The position numbers were made by a program, and so were the translations under genes. Positions 6,649 to 13,827 of a stretch of 64,000 bases of DNA are shown here, in pieces. The stretch covers positions 310,001 through 374,000 of the forward strand of contig CP040001.1 of NCBI GenBank assembly GCA_013100825.1, given 5' to 3'. Position 1 is the first letter of the stretch, and each line of letters opens with the position of its first letter. This DNA is from Candidatus Saccharibacteria bacterium oral taxon 488. GTDB taxonomy: Bacteria > Patescibacteriota > Saccharimonadia > Saccharimonadales > Saccharimonadaceae. A model generated the notes under the pieces. It had not been told where the DNA came from. It was given only the letters and a program-made list of their open reading frames with translations, and did no database searches.

Positions 6649-7770
6649 ATGAAACATTGGCTACATTCGCATCACCCATTTCGGATTTTTTGGTTTTCGG
6701 CGCTATTGACGCTGGCGTTGGGCGGGTTGATTTTCGGTCATTTCGGCGCGAGCGGCTTGTGGCTGTTCGCTATTTTGGTGGTGCTGGAAGTGACATTTAG
6801 CTTTGATAACGCGGTGATTAACAGTAAGGTGCTAGCCGGCATGAGCCAGGTTTGGCAGAAAGTGTTTTTGACAGTTGGGATTTTCGTGGCGGTGTTCGTG
6901 GTGCGGTTCGTGCTGCCGATTGTTATCGTGATGGTGGCCAGCGGCCGCGGCTTCATGGAGGTGGTCGATTTGTCACTGAACAAGCCGGTCGAGTACGGGC
7001 ATATTTTGCATGAGGCGTCGCCGATGATCGACGCGTTTGGCGGAGCGTTTTTGATTATGATCGGCCTCAGTTATTTCATTGATTACAACAAGCGCGTGCA
7101 CTGGATGCGGCATGTCGAGCCGTGGTTGTCCAAGGCTGGCCGGTTCGAGAATTTCAAGGTTTGTTTGATGCTCGGTGTGGCGGCGGTGTTATATTTCACG
7201 GTCGAGCCGCAACATCGGTCGCTGATTCTGATTTCTTCGGTGCTGGGGATTTTGCTGCATATCGGGCTGGAGTTGTTCGGCTCGTTCTTTCATGAGGATG
7301 ACGCTAAATCAGCCAAGGTTAAGGTTGGCTGGGCGGCCTTCGCTAGCCTACTCTACCTGGAAGTGCTGGACGCTAGTTTTAGCTTCGACGGCGTTATCGG
7401 CGCGTTTGCTATTACTAGCAGTGTGCTGCTGATCGTGGCGGGCCTGGGTGCTGGAGCGATTTGGGTGCGGTCGCTGACGGTGTATTTGCTGCGGACGGGC
7501 GTGCTTGGCAAGTATAAATATCTGGAAAACGGTGCGCACTGGGCGATCATGGCGCTGGGTATGATGATGATTGCCAAGCTGTTTCATCTGGAGTTGCCGG
7601 AATGGGCGACGGGTGGCTTGGGACTGCTGTTTGTGAGCTTGGCGGTAGGTAGCAGTATGCTGGAGGCGCGAGCGATTAATTTGCAGGAAGCAGCCGCGGC
7701 GAAATTGCATAGCGCTGAGCGACGGCTGAAGCACAGCGCGGCGAGAATTGTGCCGCGGAGGCGACGGTAG
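6649..7770 (+). CDS. TerC/DUF475-family integral membrane protein
   Basis: About 373 residues with about nine membrane segments. The TerC hallmark appears twice: EVTFSFDNAVINSKVL at about 38-53 and EVLDASFSFDGVIGAFAI in the second half, the acidic pairs in the membrane being the family's likely metal site. TerC relatives export or buffer Mn2+ and other metals during protein secretion. The start MKHWLHSHH is chosen because the -10 hexamer lies just upstream; the longer frame from 6598 would overlap the divergent promoter. The C-terminal tail is very basic (RRLKHSAARIVPRRRR). Its position between zinc-related genes fits a metal role, but this is inferred. Confidence 0.85.
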   Translation: MKHWLHSHHPFRIFWFSALLTLALGGLIFGHFGASGLWLFAILVVLEVTFSFDNAVINSKVLAGMSQVWQKVFLTVGIFVAVFVVRFVLPIVIVMVASGRGFMEVVDLSLNKPVEYGHILHEASPMIDAFGGAFLIMIGLSYFIDYNKRVHWMRHVEPWLSKAGRFENFKVCLMLGVAAVLYFTVEPQHRSLILISSVLGILLHIGLELFGSFFHEDDAKSAKVKVGWAAFASLLYLEVLDASFSFDGVIGAFAITSSVLLIVAGLGAGAIWVRSLTVYLLRTGVLGKYKYLENGAHWAIMALGMMMIAKLFHLELPEWATGGLGLLFVSLAVGSSMLEARAINLQEAAAAKLHSAERRLKHSAARIVPRRRR

Positions 7771-7808
7771 TTAGTATTCGGGATTTTTCGTTTCGGGCGG
7801 AAGCGTTT

Positions 7809-7840
7809 GCTTATTGCGACATTATTGCAATAAGCATTTT
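7809..7840. terminator. palindrome of the TTATTGCGACA family between convergent genes; terminator or operator
   Basis: GCTTATTGC (7809-7817) and GCAATAAGC (7827-7835) form a perfect 9-bp stem around a 9-nt loop, followed by ATTTTT. It shares 20 of the 23 core bases with the palindrome in the repressor/synthase promoter. Here it lies between the ends of the TerC-like gene and pth, where a terminator is expected, so the two roles cannot be separated by eye. Confidence 0.5.
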
Positions 7841-7879
7841 TAATTTCGCAGGCGCAATGGTGTAGTGATGTGCCGGGGG

Positions 7880-8485
7880 TTAGAGCTTGACGCTGAGCGG
7901 TTTGATAGTATCATCAAGAAATGTGCCGATCAGCTTGATGGATTCGGGAATTGTCCAATCGCGGAGGATTTTTTGCTCGTCGGCGTTAAATTTGCTGAGG
8001 ACGAAATCAACATCGCCGATTTGCCGGCGCAGTAAGTTGTCTGTACCGATACGAATATGCCAAAAGTCACTGCCAACATGCTGATGCAGCGACTTTAGGC
8101 CATTATTGCCAGCGCTTTCACCACCCTTGCGGACGCGGATTTTGCCAAAATCAAGCGCTGTATCATCATGAATAATCAGTATATCATCAAGCGTCAATTT
8201 ATAGAAATCTAAGATCGCCCGCGCGGCAATGCCAACCTCGTTATAGTAGGTGGTCGGCTTGACGAGGAGGATTTTTTCTCGTGGAATAGTAACAGGTGGT
8301 TTTGCACTAGCGGCTGAATCGACCGTAAAGCTGTTCAATTCGGCAATATCCGCAAAGAATTTCGGCTTATTGCTAAATTGTGCATTCTGTCCTGCCGCCA
8401 ACTGGTCAATTACTAAAAAGCCAGCATTATGCCGCGTGCAAGCATACTTTTCGCCAGGATTTCCCAACGCTAAGATAAGTTTCAT
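7880..8485 (-). CDS. pth: peptidyl-tRNA hydrolase
   Basis: This enzyme frees tRNA from peptidyl-tRNAs dropped by stalled ribosomes. Conserved elements are clear: MKLILALGNPGEKY with the substrate Asn, TRHNAGFLVIDQL with the catalytic His, KPTTYYNEVG, LIIHDDTALDFGKIRVRKGGESAGNNGLKS (in segments: DDTALDFG, GGESAGNNG) and the final region. The length of about 201 residues is normal. I start at MKLILALG (8485), since a minus-strand TATACT at 8493-8498 would make the mRNA leaderless; the longer frame to 8536 would cross the divergent promoter. It is a housekeeping gene placed among metal genes. Confidence 0.93.
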   Translation of the reverse strand: MKLILALGNPGEKYACTRHNAGFLVIDQLAAGQNAQFSNKPKFFADIAELNSFTVDSAASAKPPVTIPREKILLVKPTTYYNEVGIAARAILDFYKLTLDDILIIHDDTALDFGKIRVRKGGESAGNNGLKSLHQHVGSDFWHIRIGTDNLLRRQIGDVDFVLSKFNADEQKILRDWTIPESIKLIGTFLDDTIKPLSVKL

Positions 8486-8492
8486 AACAATA

Positions 8493-8523
8493 AGTATACC
8501 ATTTTGCGCTGATAACGTATAAT
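8493..8523. promoter_or_regulatory. divergent leaderless promoters of pth and the COG0523 gene
   Basis: Minus TATACT (8498-8493) is 7 nt from the pth ATG at 8485. Plus TATAAT (8518-8523) is 6 nt from the ATG at 8530. Confidence 0.7.
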
Positions 8524-8529
8524 AGAAAG

Positions 8530-9498
8530 ATGGCACAGCGAGATAATGATTTGGAATTTAGTGTTAATGCGGCGTTTGACGAAGCGCGGGCGGTTGTTGA
8601 CAAAGTACCGCTTTATTTGGTGAACGGCTCGCTGGGTGCCGGCAAGACCAGTGTGTTGGAATTCTTATTGCAACAAATTGATTATAAGGGCGCGCGGGTG
8701 ATTGAAAATGAGTATGCTAATGAAAATGTCGACGGCTATCGGCTGGAGGGATTGGCGGAGATGGTGACGACGCTGGCTGGCGATTGTGTCTGCTGCTCGT
8801 CGAAACATGCGCTGACGCGGATGTTGCTGGACTTTTGCCGGAATTCGCCGGCGCCGGTGTTTATTGAGGCGACGGGAGTGGCGCGAACGATGAACTTGGT
8901 CGAAAAACTCATTAATGCACAAATCTTCAATAAGTACGAGCTGATGCAGAGTTTTTACGTGATCGATGCGCACGAGATTTTGCGCGGGATTGAGCCGGCG
9001 CACGAAGTTGAACTGCAAGCCGCAGACGTGATTTTGGTGACTAAGGAAGATTTATTGAACGATAGCGAGCGAGCTGGATACGACATGAAACGCCGCGCCC
9101 TGCCCTACGCCAAGGTGCTCAGCGCCCCGCACGGCCAGTTTGACTTCAGTAAAATAACTACGCCGTCGGGACTATTGGCGTTTTTTGATACGTATGACGG
9201 CGAACTGGCAGTGCCGGATAATCCGACGTACGCGGTGCTGGATGTGTCGGGTATGAATATCGCGGCGTCGGCACTAGAAAACATGTGGCCGGAATTGTTC
9301 AGGGCGTATGGCCTACGGCGAATGAAGGGGTGCTTTATCAACGACAACGGTGCGCGCCAGCACGTGGAGGCGACCGAGCAGCAGATTCAGTTAACTAGTG
9401 CCAGGCCCGAGGAAGCGGCGAAGATCGTACTCATCGGCGAGCGAGCGGATGAGATTACGCGCGACGTGCTGCAGATGCAGCTGATGATGTTTGAATAA
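8530..9498 (+). CDS. COG0523/G3E GTPase, metallochaperone type
   Basis: Proteins of this family use GTP to deliver zinc or other metals to client proteins; many are Zur-controlled. The 322-residue protein has Walker A GSLGAGKTSVLEFLL at about 33-47, the metal-binding motif GDCVCCSS (CxCC) at about 84-91 preceded by ENEYAN, Walker B-like FIEATGVA, and base-recognition VTKED. The C-terminal domain is shorter and less His-rich than in zinc-storing CobW proteins. It lies in a neighbourhood of metal genes, although no copy of the palindrome is at its promoter. The nature of its client is unknown. Confidence 0.88.
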   Translation: MAQRDNDLEFSVNAAFDEARAVVDKVPLYLVNGSLGAGKTSVLEFLLQQIDYKGARVIENEYANENVDGYRLEGLAEMVTTLAGDCVCCSSKHALTRMLLDFCRNSPAPVFIEATGVARTMNLVEKLINAQIFNKYELMQSFYVIDAHEILRGIEPAHEVELQAADVILVTKEDLLNDSERAGYDMKRRALPYAKVLSAPHGQFDFSKITTPSGLLAFFDTYDGELAVPDNPTYAVLDVSGMNIAASALENMWPELFRAYGLRRMKGCFINDNGARQHVEATEQQIQLTSARPEEAAKIVLIGERADEITRDVLQMQLMMFE

Positions 9499-9509
9499 AT
9501 TATTCCAAT

Positions 9510-9623
9510 GAAAATAGCCCACCGAACGAGCTCAAGCCGGAACTGGATATATCTCAACCCAGGAGATGCAAGTGATGCATCTCAACCAGTTTGAGTTCAG
9601 TCGGCGAGCTATTTTCGGTGGGC
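9510..9623 (-). ncRNA. structured 3' element, copy 1
   Basis: This element of about 114 nt is nearly identical to the one at 41059 and structurally like that at 44781. On the minus strand it starts GCCCACCGAAAATAGC and ends TTCGGTGGGCTATTTTC, so the ends pair in two ways: GCCCACCGAA with TTCGGTGGGC (10 bp) and GAAAATAGC with GCTATTTTC. The order of the arms would give a pseudoknot or a switch. Inside are AACTGG/CCAGTT and GAGATGCA/TGCATCTC stems. It lies directly behind the coding part of cassette 1 and ends in a U-rich tail, which suggests a terminator or 3'-end stabiliser. It also ends the convergent COG0523 gene. Confidence 0.6.
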
Positions 9624-9624
9624 G

Positions 9625-9750
9625 CTAGCCCAGTAGCGATGCCGCTAGTTTTGCTTGCTCTTCCAACGCAGCATCAATGCCCTCGAGGATGAAGATACCC
9701 AGCGCTCCTGCGCTGAGAGCTCCGCACTGGGTAGCGCAGAGTAGCTGAAG
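9625..9750 (-). CDS. in-frame continuation of the cassette-1 frame after its TAA stop
   Basis: Immediately after the TAA of the 44-residue gene the same frame stays open for 41 codons and closes with TAG at 9625. The peptide contains CATQCGALSAGALGIFILEG and then a helix AALEEQAKLAASLLG, which looks like real protein: a hydrophobic Gly/Ala stretch and an amphipathic helix. The closing GGC-TAG abuts the 3' element just as GGC-TAA does in the 45-kb cassette, which suggests that this is the true end of the cassette's coding region. Either the two halves are separate peptides, the second with a non-ATG start, or the TAA is read through, or it is a mutation. No ATG start is visible for this part. 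Confidence 0.4.
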   Translation of the reverse strand, partial: LQLLCATQCGALSAGALGIFILEGIDAALEEQAKLAASLLG

Positions 9751-9885
9751 TTACTGTGCAATTTTCTCTCGGATGATTTGCTGCTCCTCCTTTGAAAGAC
9801 GCAGCATTATCTCGGTCCCGATGTTCGTAGGGAGGGCGAACCTGATGTTACCGATTTCGGGCGATGCGATCTCGATAGTAAACAT
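9751..9885 (-). CDS. small cassette protein, 44 residues, unknown function
   Basis: The ATG at 9885 is preceded by a strong Shine-Dalgarno (GGAAGGAAA) with good spacing. The protein begins MFTIEIASPEIGNIRFALP and ends in a charged helix LSKEEQQIIREKIAQ. It has no membrane segment. It is expressed from promoter P1 through a leader with a long hairpin and followed by an in-frame continuation and the structured 3' element. I recognise no family. Its promoter and leader match those of the unrelated two-helix membrane protein at 44895, so it belongs to the same regulated set. Confidence 0.6.
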   Translation of the reverse strand: MFTIEIASPEIGNIRFALPTNIGTEIMLRLSKEEQQIIREKIAQ

Positions 9886-9906
9886 GACGCTTTCCTTCCA
9901 ATAAAA

Positions 9907-9955
9907 AGCTCAAAGCTAAAGGGCGACTTCTGCCCCTTATCGAAAACTTTGAGCT
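9907..9955 (-). promoter_or_regulatory. leader hairpin of cassette 1
   Basis: A perfect 9-bp stem AGCTCAAAG/CTTTGAGCT encloses a smaller GGGC/GCCC hairpin. The same outer and inner stems, with base changes, occur in the leader of the 45-kb cassette (45114-45158). Confidence 0.6.
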
Positions 9956-9961
9956 AGAAGC

Positions 9962-9993
9962 TGATATATATCACTAATAGAACAAAATGTCAA
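9962..9993 (-). promoter_or_regulatory. cassette promoter P1
   Basis: On the minus strand: TTGACA (9993-9988), 17-bp spacer, TATATA (9970-9965) inside the palindrome TGATATATATCA (9962-9973). A second TTGACA lies 13 nt upstream of the -35. It is one of five promoters of the same design in the window. Confidence 0.75.
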
Positions 9994-10129
9994 TGGATTT
10001 TGTCAAAAATGTGGTGTAATATTTTTTCTCACTCCTGGTATGATCATGGACAACTTTTTATAGAAAATAGTAGCCGGTGTTTTCTGTGAGTGGCTGTTCC
10101 GCTCTCCCCGCGCTATGCCGGGTCGCTAA

Positions 10130-11041
10130 TTATGACTCGCCTAGATCTTTCGCAGCGGAGATGGTCACCGTTGCCGCTCTCAAAATCGTCCACAAATTTG
10201 CAGCGGTGATGGCCTTCGCTAGCTCATGTTTTGTCAGCGGTGCGGCGGTTTTCTGGTAAAAATGAATTGGCGCGGAATTGTAGAATGGGTTGGTCGTGAA
10301 CGCTTTGGCGAGATCATTTAGGCGACTGGCGTGCGGCGCAGGGTCAAATGTTTGTAAATAGTTTTGCGCTACTTTGCCTGTATTTTGCCAATCGAAAGAT
10401 TTTTTCACGGTGTAGGTTTGGCTGACCGAATTGCCGTCATGATAGGCGGTGAATTCGCTATGGCTGGACGGATAGACTGGCGCTCTGTCAAAGCAGGCGC
10501 TGCGCACCAAGTCGAGTAGTATCGGGTACATGCAGAAAAAGGCGGCAGTTATCTGCTCGCTGGCACCGGGGATTTCAATCGTCAGCGTAATATCTATAAA
10601 ATCCTCCGGCTGATAGTCAATTTCCAGCGGCGAGTTTGTGGCTGGTTCGGTAATTTCTCCAGGTCTAGCGGAGCGGCGGCTGGCGAAAGCCTTTTGGCAG
10701 CGAGCCAGCTGTCTGCGTAATTCCGCTTCATCCCAGATGACGACGTTTGATCTCATTTCCGCCTCAATATGGGCAATGGATTCGTGGATGGTGGATGAAT
10801 CAAATGGTCTTATACCGGCGATAACTTTTTCAAATAACGTAATTGATTCGTGAGTAAAGAACGCGACGTCAAAAAAGACGCTTGATTCGGATGTCGTGCC
10901 GTGTAATTCGCCGACGAACGCACGCTCATTACCAGATTTTTCTGCCGCTCGTAAGAACCGCCGAATAACCAAATGCTCAAACAAATGGCAGACATTATGT
11001 TCGGCTGGCAAGTTGTAAGCGGAATATAGCTTGTGAATCAT
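10130..11041 (-). CDS. M16 metallopeptidase-like protein
   Basis: The 303-residue protein has an inverted zinc motif HLFEH at about residues 19-23 within NVCHLFEHLVIRRFL, followed by a Gly/Thr/Ser-rich strand (VGELHGTTSESSVFFDVAF). This matches the start of M16 peptidase domains, where HxxEH is followed by a substrate-edge strand. A downstream Glu in a helix such as ESIAHIEAEMRS could be the third ligand. It is shorter than a full two-domain M16 unit (about 400 residues). There is no signal peptide, so it should be cytoplasmic. It stands alone between two small-protein cassettes. The family assignment is moderate; it was made by motif only. Confidence 0.5.
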   Translation of the reverse strand: MIHKLYSAYNLPAEHNVCHLFEHLVIRRFLRAAEKSGNERAFVGELHGTTSESSVFFDVAFFTHESITLFEKVIAGIRPFDSSTIHESIAHIEAEMRSNVVIWDEAELRRQLARCQKAFASRRSARPGEITEPATNSPLEIDYQPEDFIDITLTIEIPGASEQITAAFFCMYPILLDLVRSACFDRAPVYPSSHSEFTAYHDGNSVSQTYTVKKSFDWQNTGKVAQNYLQTFDPAPHASRLNDLAKAFTTNPFYNSAPIHFYQKTAAPLTKHELAKAITAANLWTILRAATVTISAAKDLGES

Positions 11042-11110
11042 AGGTTTATTGTAACAGGGTGAGTACCCCGCCCCAACAGATTGTACTGCCAGGGTGGAGT
11101 CTTCTCGAAC

Positions 11111-11350
11111 TCAGAAGCTCTTGAACGGAGCCTTGTTGTTCGAGGTTCCTGAGTCGCTACGGTTGGTCAGCGACCTAGGAGCGTCGGCCTTCGGGGTCGA
11201 CGACTTGGGGGTGAGCACGCTGCTGATAGTGGTCTTCGGCAACGTGCTGGGAGAACCACCGAAGCCGAACCGCTGGCTGCCGCTCTGGCTCAGGCTGTCG
11301 TGATGGTTCTTGTTGCTGTTCAATCCCTTTTGGGGACGTCCAGTTGCCAT
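11111..11350 (-). CDS. small Ser/Thr/Asn-rich cassette protein, 79 residues
   Basis: The ATG at 11350 follows a good Shine-Dalgarno (AAAAGGAG). The protein starts MATGRPQKGLNSNKNHHDSL and is made almost wholly of Ser, Thr, Pro, Asn, Lys and Gly, ending NNKAPFKSF. It has no hydrophobic segment and is predicted to be disordered. It could bind nucleic acid or another protein, but no motif supports a choice. Codon use is GC-rich like the genome. It is expressed from cassette promoter P2 through a leader of about 105 nt with two hairpins. The sequence around the stop (GAGCTTCTgagttcgAGAAG) can also form a hairpin. Confidence 0.6.
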   Translation of the reverse strand: MATGRPQKGLNSNKNHHDSLSQSGSQRFGFGGSPSTLPKTTISSVLTPKSSTPKADAPRSLTNRSDSGTSNNKAPFKSF

Positions 11351-11372
11351 AGTAAACTCCTTTTGGAGTCGG

Positions 11373-11427
11373 GCGAGAATGGACCTTCTCGCAAACGGCA
11401 CATTTGACACATGGCATGAGTCAAATG
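11373..11427 (-). promoter_or_regulatory. two leader hairpins of cassette 2
   Basis: GCGAGAA/TTCTCGC (11373-11392, 7 bp) and CATTTGAC/GTCAAATG (11401-11427, 8 bp) follow each other between the P2 start and the ATG. Confidence 0.55.
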
Positions 11428-11456
11428 CGAACCCAGTGCGAAACTGCACGAAAGGC

Positions 11457-11492
11457 TGATATATATATATCAATACGAGAACAAAACGTCAA
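11457..11492 (-). promoter_or_regulatory. cassette promoter P2
   Basis: On the minus strand: TTGACG (11492-11487), 17-bp spacer, TATATA (11469-11464) inside the palindrome TGATATATATATATCA (11457-11472). A second TTGACA lies upstream, as in P1, P3 and P4. Confidence 0.75.
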
Positions 11493-11518
11493 GGGTTTTT
11501 GTCAATAATGCAATAATA

Positions 11519-13066
11519 TTATGAAATTTTGTCAAGAACAACTAAGTGTTCACTATGCGGTGTGCGCGGGAAAAAGTTGTAGCCACGGTGCCAAGCGATG
11601 CGGTAGTGTTGCTGGAGCAAGGCGACGTCGCGGGCTTGGGTGACGGGATTGCAGCTGAGATAAAGGATGCGTGGTGGCAGTTGTTGCAACAATGTCGCAA
11701 TAACGTCGGTATGCAGGCCGGCGCGCGGCGGGTCGACGATGACGATTTCCTTGCCTGTAATGTGGTCGAGGGCTTGTTCGCTGGGGGCGAGAACGGCGCG
11801 GGCGTCGGTGCGACCAAGTTCGGTGATGTTGCGCTGCATTTCGCGGACAGCATCGGCGTTAATTTCCACCAGCGTGACGTTGCTATCAGCAATGGTCAGA
11901 CCAATGGTGCCGACGCCAGTATAGAGGTCGATGGTTGATAATTTGACAGCTCGAATATCATCAGAAAATAATCCGGGACCCACGTGAAGTTGCCCAGATT
12001 TTTTCTGAGATATTGCTCGCTGTTGACTATCGGTGTTGTCATGTGCCGCCAACTGATCCAGCTGGCGCTCTTGGCGCGCCTTATTGTACGGTACCCATTC
12101 CCGCATATCGCGCAGCGCCTGCTCGTAAACCGGGATGTTGACTTGGAAAAAGCCTTCGCAGGCGTAGCGGAATGGTATGCCAAGGATGGTGTCAGTCAAG
12201 GTGGTGTTACCGAAACTTGCCAAGCGTTCGGTGATGCGGCTGGCTGGGGAGCGCGGATCGGAATAGATAATTTCCCCGCCCTGAGCCGGTAATTTGGCGG
12301 CTTCATCAGCAGTGATAATCTCAAGCAAGCGATCTTTAACATACAACTGCCACACACAACTTCCTGACTGATCGCAGCGGACGAGCAAGGTTTTGAGCTG
12401 ACGAGCCGCGACGCGTTTATGGCGCAGCAAATCGCGGATCGCACGCGCCAAGTTGTTGATTTCTGGGCGTGCCAAACTTGTGCCATCAACAACAATCTTG
12501 CCCTTGCTGCCGCGACGGAAAAACGCCAAGTCAAGCGTGTCAATCGATGATTCTTCACGGTCGCTATCCGCGTCTATCCCCCGGGTATCATCAGAGGATA
12601 ATCCGGGACCCGAGACAATCCCAGATTTTTTCTGAGATACCGCTCGGGATACTACCGATTCGCTATACCAGCTAAATTCAACTTTGTTGCGATAGCCATA
12701 TGCAACATTGTCGCAATAAACTTCAATTTCCCCTGGTAGCGTCACGTTATGTAGTGTAAAGGCATCGTCAATCAATTGCGTCTTATACGTCTGCTCAACC
12801 TCAAGCGGCATAATCTGCCACGGGCTGGTCGACAGGTAACTATCTGGGTCACGTGGCTGGACGCGGTCGGGGATTGGCGAGATTACTTCCTCGACGACCG
12901 CCTCGACGAAGTGCGACTTCTTTTTGGTAATGCGAACGGTGACGGTCTCGCCAGGCAGTCCACCCCATACAAAACATTTGCGGCCATCAGCCAGCGTTCC
13001 TAGTGCTTGCCCGCCACCAACAATTTTCTCTAGTGTCAGCGTCTCGAAACTCTGCCGTCTCATCAA
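11519..13066 (-). CDS. RNA (uracil-5-)-methyltransferase of the TrmA/RlmC/RlmD family with two palindromic insertions
   Basis: The enzyme methylates uracil-5 in rRNA or tRNA using SAM. An N-terminal TRAM domain (LTLEKIVGGGQALGTL) is followed by the Rossmann catalytic domain: STIDLYTGVGTIGLTI for SAM binding, VDPPRAGLH, and LYLSCNPVTQARD with the nucleophilic Cys. The 515-residue length exceeds the family's usual 400-450 because of two related insertions: about residues 145-165 and about 352-372, both carrying SQKKSG and GPGL-x-SDD. At DNA level each is an imperfect palindrome (12586-12638 and 11956-12012). Both keep the frame. There are no iron-sulfur cysteines like those of RlmD, so a RlmCD/TrmA-type enzyme fits better. 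Target base is not determined. Confidence 0.88.
   Translation of the reverse strand: MMRRQSFETLTLEKIVGGGQALGTLADGRKCFVWGGLPGETVTVRITKKKSHFVEAVVEEVISPIPDRVQPRDPDSYLSTSPWQIMPLEVEQTYKTQLIDDAFTLHNVTLPGEIEVYCDNVAYGYRNKVEFSWYSESVVSRAVSQKKSGIVSGPGLSSDDTRGIDADSDREESSIDTLDLAFFRRGSKGKIVVDGTSLARPEINNLARAIRDLLRHKRVAARQLKTLLVRCDQSGSCVWQLYVKDRLLEIITADEAAKLPAQGGEIIYSDPRSPASRITERLASFGNTTLTDTILGIPFRYACEGFFQVNIPVYEQALRDMREWVPYNKARQERQLDQLAAHDNTDSQQRAISQKKSGQLHVGPGLFSDDIRAVKLSTIDLYTGVGTIGLTIADSNVTLVEINADAVREMQRNITELGRTDARAVLAPSEQALDHITGKEIVIVDPPRAGLHTDVIATLLQQLPPRILYLSCNPVTQARDVALLQQHYRIAWHRGYNFFPRTPHSEHLVVLDKIS
11956..12012. repeat. palindromic element inside the methyltransferase gene, copy A
   Basis: An imperfect inverted repeat: TATCATCAGAAAA and ATCCGGG pair with CCCAGAT and TTTTCTGAGATA. 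It encodes SQKKSGQLHVGPGLFSDD in frame on the minus strand. About 45 of 57 bases match copy B at 12586. Confidence 0.7.
12586..12638. repeat. palindromic element inside the methyltransferase gene, copy B
   Basis: Same arms as copy A (TATCATCAGAGGATAATCC and GGGA facing TCCCAG and TTTTTTCTGAGATA). It encodes SQKKSGIVSGPGLSSDD in frame. Both copies are in the same orientation relative to the gene and lie in surface loops. Confidence 0.7.
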
Positions 13067-13082
13067 GAGTTATTATAACAGA

Positions 13083-13556
13083 TTAGAAATTGCACTCCGG
13101 CACGCCGCCAAACCAACCGTTCTGCATATTGCGGCCAGTGCGGCAGGTGGTGCCATCTGAGAGCGGCACCTTTATGGCGTAGCGGGTCGGCACGACGCTG
13201 GAAGCGTGGGTCGTGTCAGTGGCTGCGAGATACCAATAATCGCGGCCTTCGTGGTCTTTCGGCAGCTGCTTGATGTAGCGTGGAATGAGAAGTGCGCCGA
13301 GCTCGCCGCCATTACAAATCTTCATATTAGCGGTGTTATAAATGGTGCAGGCGCTCGTCGGCCACGGGTATTCGCCGTTATCCGAACGATATTTCTCGAT
13401 CGCCTCCTTGAGCATTGAAATATTTGACTTGGTCTCGTTGTCGCGAGCGGTGTTGTAGGCATTGCGCCAGACGAGGCCGCCTAAGGTAGCGAGGATCGCG
13501 ATGACCACGATGATAATGATAATTTCGACGATAGTAAAGCCATACTGTTTATGCAT
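13083..13556 (-). CDS. type IV pilin-like protein (prepilin)
   Basis: The N-terminus MHKQYGFTIVEIIIIIVVIA is a class III signal peptide: a short basic leader, cleavage expected between Gly and Phe, Glu at +5, and a long hydrophobic helix. The rest (about 115 residues) is the globular part, with three or four cysteines (SACTIYN, MKICNG, TTCRTG, PECNF) that may form disulfides. It would be processed by a prepilin peptidase and assembled into a pilus or pseudopilus used for attachment, twitching or DNA uptake; these are known in Saccharibacteria. It is alone here, without assembly genes in the window. Confidence 0.85.
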   Translation of the reverse strand: MHKQYGFTIVEIIIIIVVIAILATLGGLVWRNAYNTARDNETKSNISMLKEAIEKYRSDNGEYPWPTSACTIYNTANMKICNGGELGALLIPRYIKQLPKDHEGRDYWYLAATDTTHASSVVPTRYAIKVPLSDGTTCRTGRNMQNGWFGGVPECNF

Positions 13557-13635
13557 ATGACGATTGTAGCGCGTTTTTGGCTTGATCGCAAGGCTGGTAA
13601 TTAGGTGATTATTATGCTACACTAATCCTTGGTAT

Positions 13636-13710
13636 TGGGCCGTCGCCAAGTGGTAAGGCACCAGGTTTTGGTCCTGGCATTCGGGGGTTCGAATCCCTCC
13701 GGCCCAGCCA
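13636..13710 (+). tRNA. tRNA-Gln(TTG)
   Basis: A complete cloverleaf: acceptor TGGGCCG paired with CGGCCCA, D arm with AAGTGGTAAGGC, anticodon stem CCAGG/CCTGG with loop TTTTGGT (anticodon TTG), T arm GGGGGTTCGAATCCCTC, discriminator G and encoded CCA. A -10-like TACACT is about 15 nt upstream. Confidence 0.95.
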
Positions 13711-13730
13711 TTTACGAGTAGACTCGTAAA
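13711..13730 (+). terminator. hairpin after tRNA-Gln
   Basis: A perfect 9-bp stem TTTACGAGT/ACTCGTAAA with a 2-nt loop begins directly after the CCA end. There is no T run, so it may be a processing or weak termination signal. Confidence 0.45.
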
Positions 13731-13827
13731 AGTGAGATAGGCAAAGACGCGTAATTATTCTAAATCTCCTCCGGTTTCCGGTTCAATCGACGCCGCGTAT
13801 TGTTACGCCGGCTGTCACAGGTAGTTC

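Noticed and set aside
8666..8681. TTATTGCAACAAATTG as an operator copy
   Set aside because: Two core mismatches and inside the Walker-A region of the COG0523 gene, where the codons explain it.
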